A DNA stretch of 17,967 nucleotides from JAAYAN01 sp964437215 (GCA_964437215.1 CAYTFZ010000052.1:1-17967); one strand, 5' to 3'. Numbered from the stretch's first letter, positions 6,811 to 14,436 are shown. Program-made: numbers and translations. Notes: generated by a model not told the origin, from the sequence alone.

Positions 6811-8364
6811 TTGTTTTCAAAAGAAATTGCTGAACAAATAGCCGGTCATAATTTAACGCCGGAAGATATAGAAAAACAGCTTTCGTTTTTTAAGCGCGGA
6901 TTTATTCCTGCACGTCTTGTGCGCCCGGCAACAATTGACGACGGCATTAAAGTTTTAAAATACAATGATTTCGACGAATTGGTATCGTTTCACCACGAAG
7001 CTGCCGATGCCGGAAGAATTATGAAATTTGTCCCTTCATCGGGAGCCGCAACCCGTATGTTCGAAAAGCTTGAAACCGCCCGAAAAATCGGTAATTTCAA
7101 GTCTCTGGAAGATATTCAGAATTTTGTAAATAATGGCAAAATAGAATTTCTGCCTGTCCTCGATTTTTTCAAGAAGATGAGCAGGTTTGCATTTTTTGAC
7201 GATATAATTGCAGAATATAAAAAACACCGGAAGGCAAAGGGTTCTCGGAAAGTTTACATCGAATACGATGATCTGCTCGACTTTTTAATAAGTCCCAAAG
7301 GATTAGATTATTCCGATAAGCCAAAAGCTCTTGTAAAATTTCACAAATACGAAACTCAAGTCCGCACTGCTCTCGAAGAACACCTTGCCGAAGCAATCGG
7401 GTATTCCTCCAATTCGAAAGGAAAAATAAACATTCATTTTACAATCTCTCCCGAGCACATCGGGGAAATTGAAAGCCACGTTGAAAAAGTCCTGCCTTTT
7501 TACGAAAGCGGCGGATATAAATTTAGCGTTACATATTCGGTGCAGAAAAAAAGTACAGATACAATAGCCGTTGCTATAAACAATGAACTTTTTTTGGATG
7601 AAAACGGCAATCTTTTATTCCGCCCCGGCGGACACGGAGCCTTGCTGGAAAATCTGATGGAAATAAACGGCGATATTGTTTTTATTAAGAACATCGACAA
7701 TGTTGTAACGGAAAAAGTATTAGGCTCCACAATTCTTTATAAAAAACTTCTTTCTGGAAATTTGATAAAAGCGCAGTCGCGTATTTTTAATTACCTTCGC
7801 AAAATTGCCGGCGGAACTCTAAAAAAAGATGAAATATTTGAGATGACTGAATTCGCTGAAAAAGAATTATTTATTCCCAAACCTGCTGATTCCGGTTCAG
7901 ACACAAAAGGATTGCTCGATTATTATTACAAAAAACTAAACAGACCAATCCGCGTTTGCGGAATGGTGCTTAATCAGGGTGCTCCCGGAGGAGGACCTTT
8001 CTGGGTTAAATCTGAAGATAATTCGGTATCATTGCAAATTGTAGAGAGCGCGCAGATTGATAAATATAATTCTGAGCAATTTGAAATTTTCAAAAAATCC
8101 ACGCATTTTAATCCTGTCGATTTAGTTTGCGGCATCAGAGATTTTAAAGGGAATCCTTTTGATTTAAGAAAATTCCGCGATGAAAATGCTTTTTTTATTT
8201 CAGAAAAGACTAAAAACGGCAGCAGACTGAAAGCCCTTGAACTTCCCGGACTTTGGAACGGCAGTATGGCAGACTGGATTACAATTTTTATTGAAGTGCC
8301 AAAAATTACTTTCAGTCCCGTTAAAGAGGTAAACGATCTCCTTCTTCCGGAACATCAGCCTTAA
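6811..8364 (+). CDS. DUF4301 family protein, possible sugar nucleotidyltransferase relative
   Basis: A 517-aa protein matching the DUF4301 family over its full length: N-terminal EDIEKQLSFFKRGF, then FVPSSGAATRMFEKL (73-87), VQKKSTDTIAV, RPGGHGALLENL (271-282) and FIKNIDNVV (291-299). SGAATRMF near the N-terminus and the later GHGAL...NIDN pair resemble the nucleotide-binding loop and the metal/sugar-binding region of UTP-sugar pyrophosphorylases, so a GT-A nucleotidyltransferase fold is plausible; no activity is established that I know of. The start must be TTG at 6811: no in-frame ATG lies between it and the stop at 6778-6780, and the protein begins exactly where family members begin. No clear ribosome site. 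It lies 64 nt after the Nudix gene, so it may be the last gene of the run or have its own promoter (TAACTTTG at 6778-6785). Its 3' end overlaps the convergent DUF4304 gene. Confidence 0.88.
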   Translation: MFSKEIAEQIAGHNLTPEDIEKQLSFFKRGFIPARLVRPATIDDGIKVLKYNDFDELVSFHHEAADAGRIMKFVPSSGAATRMFEKLETARKIGNFKSLEDIQNFVNNGKIEFLPVLDFFKKMSRFAFFDDIIAEYKKHRKAKGSRKVYIEYDDLLDFLISPKGLDYSDKPKALVKFHKYETQVRTALEEHLAEAIGYSSNSKGKINIHFTISPEHIGEIESHVEKVLPFYESGGYKFSVTYSVQKKSTDTIAVAINNELFLDENGNLLFRPGGHGALLENLMEINGDIVFIKNIDNVVTEKVLGSTILYKKLLSGNLIKAQSRIFNYLRKIAGGTLKKDEIFEMTEFAEKELFIPKPADSGSDTKGLLDYYYKKLNRPIRVCGMVLNQGAPGGGPFWVKSEDNSVSLQIVESAQIDKYNSEQFEIFKKSTHFNPVDLVCGIRDFKGNPFDLRKFRDENAFFISEKTKNGSRLKALELPGLWNGSMADWITIFIEVPKITFSPVKEVNDLLLPEHQP

Positions 8365-8917
8365 AAATGTGGAATTGAAAAATATTTTTCCCAAACACAC
8401 AGAATCTTTTTTTCTTATTAAAAAGGTCCGGATTTTCCCAGTATCTTTCAGCTTCTTCAATGCAACTGACTGCTTTTTCCGAAAGCTCTTTGTAAATATT
8501 TTCATCAGCTTTTTTGATAAGCTTATACTTTTCCGGCAAGTTTAATTTTTCTTCCGGATTAACAGCAATTATGTTTTTCCTAAAAAGAGTTTTCTGCTCG
8601 TATAAATCCCAATAATAAAACCAGGTATTTGCTCCGGGAAATCGTTTTCGGAATTTTGCATCTGCAACGGTTAGTTTTCCGGGAGCAACACCTTTCCGCC
8701 AGTGGAAGACGTATTTATCAATTTCGCCGGTAAGAATAAAAGAAATTTCCACAATAAAGCCGCCGCCGTATTTATCAAATTGAAACATCAGCAAATCAAT
8801 TTTATCGTCCGATATTCTTCTGAAATGAGGAAAGCTGCCCTTAAACCCTTTTTGTTTAAGAACAGGGATAGCTGTCTTTTTTAATTCTTCCGTCATTAAT
8901 CGGCGGTCATCGAACAT
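8321..8917 (-). CDS. DUF4304 family protein
   Basis: A 198-aa protein. The N-terminal half matches the DUF4304 pattern: an amphipathic helix (LMTEELKKTAIPVLKQKGF), a short FRRISDDKIDLLMFQF strand pair and GGGFIVEISFIL. The function of the family is unknown; it is common as a scattered soluble cytosolic protein. The C-terminal ~60 residues are charged and helical. The start at 8917 has an AGGAG ribosome site about 11 nt upstream, preserved in a duplicated copy of this gene start at 9902. The gene converges on and overlaps the DUF4301 gene by 44 nt. A second, truncated copy of its first ~25 codons lies 985 bp away (9765-9902). Confidence 0.8.
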   Translation of the reverse strand: MFDDRRLMTEELKKTAIPVLKQKGFKGSFPHFRRISDDKIDLLMFQFDKYGGGFIVEISFILTGEIDKYVFHWRKGVAPGKLTVADAKFRKRFPGANTWFYYWDLYEQKTLFRKNIIAVNPEEKLNLPEKYKLIKKADENIYKELSEKAVSCIEEAERYWENPDLFNKKKRFCVFGKNIFQFHIFKADVPEEGDRLPL

Positions 8918-8949
8918 AAAATTCCACTCTCCTTTTTGCAGGACTATTG
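8842..8949. repeat. 108-bp direct repeat, copy 1 (start of the DUF4304 gene)
   Basis: Aligns without gaps to 9827-9934 with five mismatches by eye (about 95% identity). It covers the ribosome site and first ~25 codons of the intact DUF4304 gene and ends in a sequence matching the stop region of the TPR gene (gcaggacta). Confidence 0.92.
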
Positions 8950-9030
8950 AATATTATTATTCCCCAATGCAAATCAACCGTCATTAACGGTTTCAATTCG
9001 TGTTTCATATTTTTCACGAAAAAAATTTAT

Positions 9031-9095
9031 GTACTTTTCTCTTGAAAGAAAAGTACCATCCCGCTAAATCGGGACAAGGCTGCAATTAGAATTGC
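9031..9095. repeat. Three consecutive small inverted repeats
   Basis: Hairpin 1 is a perfect 10-bp stem (gtacttttct 9031-9040 with agaaaagtac 9047-9056, 6-nt loop). Hairpin 2 is tcccg 9059-9063 with cggga 9070-9074. Hairpin 3 is gcaatt 9082-9087 with aattgc 9090-9095. They follow each other with almost no spacing. None has a clear T tract, so they are not typical terminators. Confidence 0.6.
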
Positions 9096-9315
9096 CTGAA
9101 CCTGATTCAATAAAGCTAAAATAAAATAACTCGCCCCGGCTCTGTTTATTTTTAATTATTTTTTAACGTCGGGTCTCATACAGATTTTATTTTAACTGCG
9201 TTACGCTTTATTTCATCAGCTTCATTTCGGCAATTCAATTTAATGCCATTTTTAAAATCTTATACAGTTTTTGTTTTGTTTTTGAAATGACCTTAGAAAA
9301 TTGCCGTTAAAAAGT

Positions 9316-9422
9316 CGATTGAGCAAAACGTCCCGCAGGGAAAAGAAAAGCTGTTTGATCCCGCTATCTGCGTTTTTAAGTAGAATGCGGGAGAGTTCTT
9401 TTCTTTTAGTTTTGCGATTGAG
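9316..9422. repeat. Miniature hairpin element with 8-bp direct repeats (MITE-like)
   Basis: The octamer cgattgag occurs at 9316-9323 and again at 9415-9422. Just inside are inverted ends caaaac (9324-9329) and gttttg (9409-9414). Further in, a perfect 10-bp stem (aaaagaaaag 9341-9350 with cttttctttt 9398-9407) and a 5-bp stem (cccgc 9360-9364 with gcggg 9387-9391) nest in order. Direct repeats outside terminal inverted repeats are the layout of a miniature transposable element with a target duplication; a structured RNA is the alternative. Confidence 0.5.
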
Positions 9423-9443
9423 ACTTTAGGCAAATTTTCTGCG

Positions 9444-9483
9444 GTCTTGATTTTTTGGTTCTTTTGTATCAAGACAAAAGAAC
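9444..9483. repeat. Two overlapping, mutually exclusive hairpins
   Basis: Stem A pairs gtcttgat (9444-9451) with atcaagac (9468-9475). Stem B pairs gttcttttgt (9458-9467) with acaaaagaac (9474-9483). Both are perfect, and their arms occupy the same bases at 9474-9475, while arm B1 is the loop of A, so full pairing of one excludes full pairing of the other. Confidence 0.55.
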
Positions 9484-9511
9484 AAGTAAATACGACCCAT
9501 CCTCCGCTTCC

Positions 9512-9527
9512 TGCCTGCCGGCAGGCA
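9512..9527. repeat. 16-bp perfect GC-rich palindrome
   Basis: tgcctgccggcaggca is its own reverse complement and stands in otherwise AT-rich DNA. I recall similar palindromes as dispersed intergenic repeats in Bacteroidota-type genomes; copy number here cannot be judged. Confidence 0.6.
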
Positions 9528-9559
9528 CGGCGCTGAGGCGAGAAGGCTTTTTTATTAGA

Positions 9560-9781
9560 TTATTTAAATGATTGAACTACTATTATATATAAGATATAGC
9601 ACTCTAAAATAAAAAACAATAAACTAAAGTATATGTATAATAATCTTTGTAAAAATGTCTTTTCAACAAATTTTGTATAATACTTTTTTCTGAAATTCTT
9701 ATTAAACAATAATCCCCAGAATGTATATGTATAATGAAAATAACTTAAAACATCAGAAATAATATCAAATAATTGCGACAT
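9560..9781 (-). CDS. Small putative membrane protein, hypothetical
   Basis: A 73-aa ORF rich in Phe, Tyr, Leu and Ile. Residues about 47-69 (LLYIYFSLLFFILECYILYI) form one strong membrane segment, preceded by a basic stretch (NKNFRKKYY), which suggests the N-terminus stays in the cytoplasm. The ATG at 9781 has only a weak upstream GGA. It is not recognised as any family. It is more AT-rich than its neighbours and lies inside the insertion-like segment, so it may have arrived with it, or may be a chance ORF in AT-rich DNA. Confidence 0.4.
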   Translation of the reverse strand: MSQLFDIISDVLSYFHYTYTFWGLLFNKNFRKKYYTKFVEKTFLQRLLYIYFSLLFFILECYILYIIVVQSFK

Positions 9782-9902
9782 AATTAACGTCCAAAATTAT
9801 TATTCTGTCATACTTTATCTCGTTACTAAACCCTTTTTGTTTAAGAACAGGGATAGCTGTCTTTTTTAATTCTTCCGTCATTAATCGGCGGTCACCGGAC
9901 AT
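9765..9902 (-). pseudogene. Truncated duplicate of the DUF4304 gene start
   Basis: Begins MSGDRRLMTEELKKTA and matches the intact DUF4304 protein through KQKGF, about 25 codons. It then runs into unrelated sequence and stops at 9765-9767 after 45 codons. The ribosome-site region upstream of the ATG is conserved too. It starts 26 nt after the TPR lipoprotein stop, so it probably marks the original position of DUF4304 behind that gene. It is not expected to make a functional protein. Confidence 0.8.
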
Positions 9903-9934
9903 AAAATTCCCCTCTCTTTTTTGCAGGACTACTG
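9827..9934. repeat. 108-bp direct repeat, copy 2
   Basis: Gap-free match to 8842-8949 with mismatches at 9895, 9898, 9911, 9917 and 9932. Its right end includes the stop codon of the TPR lipoprotein gene (9929-9931). Confidence 0.92.
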
Positions 9935-10612
9935 CATTTTAATGTTTTGGGATTTCTTAAAATCCTCATCCGCTCCTTTTTTGTCGCCGGCTTTCAGCTT
10001 TATTTTTCCGCGTAAGTTCAAAACGACAGTATTAAGTGAATCGATTTTAAGTATTTCGTTCAAATCGGAAACTGCCTCCTGGTAGCGCCCTAAAGTATCG
10101 TAGAGGGCAGCCCTGTTGTAATATGCCGGAAGAAGACGCGGATTTGTTTTTATTGCTTCATCATAATAGAATAAAGCCGAATCATTCTTGCCTTGTACAA
10201 AAAAAAGATACCCGAGATTAGAAATTGCATCAGCATATATAGGTTTAATTTTAATTGATTTTTTAAAATCCGATTCAGCTTTTTCAAGGTCGCCGAGTTT
10301 GAAATAACAGCTCCCTCTGCTTTCGTATCCTATAAAATTATCTTCTTTTATTTCTATTACTTTGCTGTAATCCTCAGCGGCTCCCTGATAATCGCCCAGA
10401 TTAAATTTGCAGCTTCCGCTGGAAAAATATGCCAGATATTCCTCCGGAAATTTATCGGTTATTTGTTTATAAAAAACTATTGCTGAATCGTACTGAGCGT
10501 TCCGGTATGCTTTTTCTGCAGCGCTGTAATCCGGTTTTTCGGCAGGCTTTTCGGTGCACGATAAAATCATTACTGCCGCAACAATCAGATTTACTTTTAT
10601 AGTATTTTTCAT
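9929..10612 (-). CDS. TPR-repeat lipoprotein
   Basis: A 227-aa protein with a lipoprotein signal: MKNTIKVNLIVAAVMILSC, lipobox ILSC with C19 as the lipidated residue, then a charged linker (TEKPAEKP). From about residue 28 to the end it consists of roughly six 34-residue tetratricopeptide repeats, for example AYRNAQYDSAIVFYKQ, GDYQGAAEDYSKVIEI, GDLEKAESDFKKSIKI, GKNDSALFYYDEAIK and GRYQEAVSDLNEILKI. TPR proteins act as protein-binding scaffolds; this one should sit on a membrane facing the periplasm. Its ATG overlaps the metH stop by 4 nt (ATGA), so it is translated from the metH transcript, though no functional link to methionine synthesis is obvious. Its partners are unknown. Confidence 0.9.
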   Translation of the reverse strand: MKNTIKVNLIVAAVMILSCTEKPAEKPDYSAAEKAYRNAQYDSAIVFYKQITDKFPEEYLAYFSSGSCKFNLGDYQGAAEDYSKVIEIKEDNFIGYESRGSCYFKLGDLEKAESDFKKSIKIKPIYADAISNLGYLFFVQGKNDSALFYYDEAIKTNPRLLPAYYNRAALYDTLGRYQEAVSDLNEILKIDSLNTVVLNLRGKIKLKAGDKKGADEDFKKSQNIKMQ

Positions 10613-13600
10613 AATTTATCACTTTCATCATAATTCAGTACAGGTCTCAGCCATTTTTCAGCTTCATTAATGCTTATCCCTTTACGCTTTCTGTAATCGT
10701 CAACCTGATCTTTCGATATTTTCCCAGTAGTAAAATATTTCGCTTCCGGATGCGAAAAATAAAGTCCGCAGACCGAAGCAGCCGGATTCATAGCCAGATT
10801 TTCGGTAAGAGTAATGCCGGTAACTTTTGCAGCATCAAGCAGATTGAATAGTGTAATTTTTTCTGTATGATCAGGCTGGGCTGGATATCCGGGCGCAGGT
10901 CTTATTCCTGCATATTTTTCTGCTATCAAATCATCATTTGCAAGATTTTCATCTTTCGAGTATGCCCATATTTCTTTCCGGATTTTCTCGTGTAAAAGCT
11001 CGGCAAATGCTTCTGCAAGTCTGTCTGCAACCGCCTTTACCATAATGCTGCTGTAATCGTCATTTTCTTTTTCGTATTTCCGTATAAGATTTTCAATACC
11101 GTTCCCTGCTGTAACAGCAAATGCTCCAATATAATCATTCTTTCCCGATTCTTTTGGAGCTATAAAATCTGCAAGTGCAATGCTCGGATTGTTTTCAGAT
11201 TTTTCATATTGCTGGCGCAAAGTATGAATTAATGCGCGGCTGCTTTTGCGGTTTTCATCAAAGTAAATTTCTATATCGTCTTCGCCTATTGTATTTGCAG
11301 GAAAAATTCCGGTTACTCCGTCAGCGGAAAGCAGCTTTTCAGAAATTATTTTATCAAGAATTTTATTCGCGTCATCAAAAAGTGTTTTAGCTTCGGCGCC
11401 GTAATCCGGGTTTTCGAAAATTGCCGGATATTTGCCTTTTAATTCCCAAGTGATAAAAAACGGATTCCAGTCGATATACTTCCGGATTTCGCTCAGCGGG
11501 AAATTTTTAAATTCCTGTATGCCGGTTTTAAATGGAACAGGCGGCTGATAATTCTGCCAGTCGATTTTAAGTTTATTTTTACGGGCTTGGTCAAGCGGAA
11601 TATATTTTTTTGCTCCCCTGTTTTTTTGGTGATTTTCGCGGAGACGGCTGTATTCGCTTTTAATTTCCGATAAATAATTTTCATAGGATTTTTTGTTTAT
11701 CAGATTCCCGGCTGCCGGAACTGCTTTGGATGCATCAATAACATGCACTATAGCGCCTGAATACTGCGGATCAATTTTTACTGCTGTATGAATCCTTGAA
11801 GTTGTAGCGCCTCCTATCATCACAGGGATATTCAATTTTCTTCTTTCAAGCTCCGATGCAATATCCACCATTTCATCAAGCGAAGGTGTTATAAGTCCGC
11901 TTAAACCGATAATATCGGCATTTTCTTTAATGGCAGTATCAATAATTTTATCGGCAGGAACCATCACACCGAGATCAATTATCTCGTAATTATTACATCC
12001 TAAAACAACCCCGACAATATTTTTACCGATATCGTGTACATCGCCTTTAACTGTTGCCATAAGGATTTTGCCCGATTTATGAGCTTTTGCCGATGATTTT
12101 GCAGCTTCGATAAACGGTATAAGATATGCAACGGATTTTTTCATCACGCGAGCACTTTTTACTACCTGCGGAAGAAACATCTTGCCGGATCCGAAAAGAT
12201 CGCCAACAATATTCATTCCGTCCATCAACGGTCCTTCAATTATTTCCAGCGGATTAGAAAATTTCTGACGTGCTTCTTCTGTATCGGCTTCCACATACTC
12301 AACTATTCCTTTTACAAGCGAATGCTTAAGTCTTTCCTCTACCGGAGCGCTTCTCCATTCTTGTTCACTTGCTGACTCTTTGCCTTTCCCAATAACTTTT
12401 TCAGCTGCCGCAATCAGTTTTTCAGTTGCATCCGGTTTTCTGTTTAGAATTACATCTTCAACAATAACTAAAAAATCTTTTGGAATTTCTTCATAAACTT
12501 CGAGCTGACCAGCATTAACAATTCCCATATCCATCCCCGCTTCAATTGCGTGGTAAAGAAATGCCGAATGCATTGCTTCGCGCACTCTGTCGTTTCCACG
12601 AAAAGAAAAAGAAATGTTGCTTACCCCGCCGCTAACTTTGGCATTAGGCAGATTACTTTTAATCCATCTTGTTGCATTTATAAAATCAACTGCGTAATTG
12701 TTATGCTCATCTATACCTGTAGCAATTGCAAAGATATTCGGGTCAAAAATAATATCCTGGGGAGGAAAACCTATTTCTTTTGTAAGAATTTCGTACGCGC
12801 GTTTGCAAATATTTATTTTTCGGTCATAAGTATCGGCTTGTCCCTTCTCGTCAAAAGCCATTACTATTACAGCAGCTCCATATTTACGGATTTTTTTTGC
12901 CCGCTCAGTAAAAATCTCTTCGCCTTCTTTTAGGCTTATCGAGTTTACAATTCCTTTACCCTGAAGACATTTTAATCCGGCTTCTATAACTTCCCATTTA
13001 CTGGAATCGAGCATTACAGGCAATTTTGCAATATCGGGTTCGGCAGCCAGAAGATTGAGATACTTAACAATTGCCTTTTCAGAATCTATCATTGCTTCAT
13101 CCATATTTACATCAAGTATCTGAGCTCCTCCTTCAACCTGATCGCGCGCTACAGACAAAGCTTCGTCATATTTTTCTTCTTTTATAAGCCGTGCGAATTT
13201 TTTAGAACCGGTTACGTTTGTTCTTTCTCCCACATTTACAAAATTTGTTTCGGGCCTTACAACAAGCGGTTCCATTCCACTTAATTCAAGGTAATATTCC
13301 GGCTTTTTAGGTATCCGGGGTTTAAAATCTTTAACCATAGCTGAAATTTTTGTAATGTGTTCCGGAGTTGTGCCGCAGCATCCACCAATGATGTTAAACA
13401 TACCGTGTTTGGCAAAATCTTTTAAAATTTCTGTCATTTGTGATGCCGTTTGGTCATATCCTCCAAATTCATTTGGCAATCCGGCGTTGGGATGAACACT
13501 AACAAAGCATTCGGCTTTATTGGAAAGTTCACGAAGGAATGGCCTCATTTGTTCTGCGCCGAGAGCGCAATTCAATCCTACGCTTAAAAGATTTTTTGTA

Positions 13601-14304
13601 TGCGCTACCGAAATCCAAAAAGCTTCGGCTGTCTGTCCCGAAAGAGTGCGTCCGCTCTGGTCTATTATAGTGCCGCTTATCATTACCGGAAAGTCCTTTC
13701 CAGTTTTTTCCATAAGCTCCTGCACCGCATAAATTGCAGCCCGGCAATTTAAAGTATCGAACACCGTTTCTATCATAATAATATCGGCACCGCCATCAAT
13801 AAGTCCCCGTGCCTGTTCGTAATAAGCATCGCGCATCTGGTCGTATGTAACCGCACGGTAACCGGGGTCGTTTATATCCGGTGAAAGTGAAAGCGATTTG
13901 TTTGTAGGCCCTAAGGTACCAGCTACAAAGCGAGGTTTTTCTGGAAAATCCTTTAGAAATTCATTTACAGTTTCTTTAGCAATTTTTGCTGATTCAAAAT
14001 TTATCTCGTAAACAAGGTCTTCTGTTTTGTAATCGGCTTGCGAAAAAATATTTCCGTTAAACGAATTTGTTTCTATTATATCTGAGCCTGCTTCCAAATA
14101 TTCACGGTGAATACTTTTTATTATTTCCGGCTGTGTTATTGAAAGTATATCGTTGTTTCCTTTAAGATCGTTGGAATAATCGGCAAACCTTCCGCCCCGG
14201 AAATCTTCTTCGCTCAGTTTTTTCCGCTGTATCATTGTGCCCATTGCACCATCAAGGACAAGTATCCTTTCCTTCAATAAAGATTTTAATTTGTTTAATG
14301 TCAT
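10609..14304 (-). CDS. metH: Cobalamin-dependent methionine synthase
   Basis: A 1231-aa full-length MetH that transfers a methyl group from 5-methyltetrahydrofolate to homocysteine through B12. Domains in order: homocysteine-binding barrel (about 1-325) with zinc cysteines C246 (GLNCALG) and C309/C310 (GGCCGTTP); pterin-binding barrel (about 350-615) with NVGERTNVTGS and FDPNIFAIATG; B12 cap and binding domains (about 645-885) with the cobalt-ligand motif DVHDIGKN (H757), GLSGLITPSL and GGATTS; and the S-adenosylmethionine reactivation domain (about 915-1225) with RPAPGY (1135-1140). All catalytic features are present. The segment after RPAPGYPA reads QPDHTEK where many homologues have CPEHTEK. 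The ATG at 14304 has a good ribosome site (aaagga). No cobalamin or SAM riboswitch fits in the 132-bp upstream gap. It is co-translated with the TPR lipoprotein gene. Confidence 0.98.
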   Translation of the reverse strand: MTLNKLKSLLKERILVLDGAMGTMIQRKKLSEEDFRGGRFADYSNDLKGNNDILSITQPEIIKSIHREYLEAGSDIIETNSFNGNIFSQADYKTEDLVYEINFESAKIAKETVNEFLKDFPEKPRFVAGTLGPTNKSLSLSPDINDPGYRAVTYDQMRDAYYEQARGLIDGGADIIMIETVFDTLNCRAAIYAVQELMEKTGKDFPVMISGTIIDQSGRTLSGQTAEAFWISVAHTKNLLSVGLNCALGAEQMRPFLRELSNKAECFVSVHPNAGLPNEFGGYDQTASQMTEILKDFAKHGMFNIIGGCCGTTPEHITKISAMVKDFKPRIPKKPEYYLELSGMEPLVVRPETNFVNVGERTNVTGSKKFARLIKEEKYDEALSVARDQVEGGAQILDVNMDEAMIDSEKAIVKYLNLLAAEPDIAKLPVMLDSSKWEVIEAGLKCLQGKGIVNSISLKEGEEIFTERAKKIRKYGAAVIVMAFDEKGQADTYDRKINICKRAYEILTKEIGFPPQDIIFDPNIFAIATGIDEHNNYAVDFINATRWIKSNLPNAKVSGGVSNISFSFRGNDRVREAMHSAFLYHAIEAGMDMGIVNAGQLEVYEEIPKDFLVIVEDVILNRKPDATEKLIAAAEKVIGKGKESASEQEWRSAPVEERLKHSLVKGIVEYVEADTEEARQKFSNPLEIIEGPLMDGMNIVGDLFGSGKMFLPQVVKSARVMKKSVAYLIPFIEAAKSSAKAHKSGKILMATVKGDVHDIGKNIVGVVLGCNNYEIIDLGVMVPADKIIDTAIKENADIIGLSGLITPSLDEMVDIASELERRKLNIPVMIGGATTSRIHTAVKIDPQYSGAIVHVIDASKAVPAAGNLINKKSYENYLSEIKSEYSRLRENHQKNRGAKKYIPLDQARKNKLKIDWQNYQPPVPFKTGIQEFKNFPLSEIRKYIDWNPFFITWELKGKYPAIFENPDYGAEAKTLFDDANKILDKIISEKLLSADGVTGIFPANTIGEDDIEIYFDENRKSSRALIHTLRQQYEKSENNPSIALADFIAPKESGKNDYIGAFAVTAGNGIENLIRKYEKENDDYSSIMVKAVADRLAEAFAELLHEKIRKEIWAYSKDENLANDDLIAEKYAGIRPAPGYPAQPDHTEKITLFNLLDAAKVTGITLTENLAMNPAASVCGLYFSHPEAKYFTTGKISKDQVDDYRKRKGISINEAEKWLRPVLNYDESDKL

Positions 14305-14436
14305 TATATTTCCTTTCGGGAGAGCTAATTAGTTATTTTTTTTGTTATTTTAGTTCGATAATAATTAAGGATTTGTAAAAAAGTTATAAGTGAATATAAA
14401 CAAAATATTTAAATTTTGATATTACGAGGATAAAAG

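Larger units (their letters stand above)
8950..9826. other. Insertion-like segment between two 108-bp direct repeats
   Basis: About 877 bp separating the two repeat copies. From 8950 to 9559 it has no open frame with protein-like content on either strand, but many inverted repeats: 9031-9056, 9059-9074, 9082-9095, 9323-9415, 9444-9475, 9458-9483 and 9512-9527. From 9560 to 9781 it carries one small AT-rich ORF. No transposase, integrase or reverse transcriptase remnant was recognised. It is probably a non-coding intergenic repeat cassette that landed between the TPR gene and the DUF4304 gene. Confidence 0.55.

Noticed and set aside
8950..9559. CRISPR array or IS element in the hairpin-rich non-coding block.
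   Set aside because: There are no regularly spaced repeats with unique spacers, and no transposase-like frame on either strand.
12550..12933. 127-aa plus-strand open frame inside metH.
   Set aside because: It is antisense to the conserved pterin/B12 region of metH, has no ribosome site and shows no family resemblance; it is a shadow of a real gene.
14305..14436. Possible cobalamin or SAM riboswitch upstream of metH.
   Set aside because: The gap is only 132 bp, shared with hldD, and lacks any recognisable riboswitch core or terminator hairpin.
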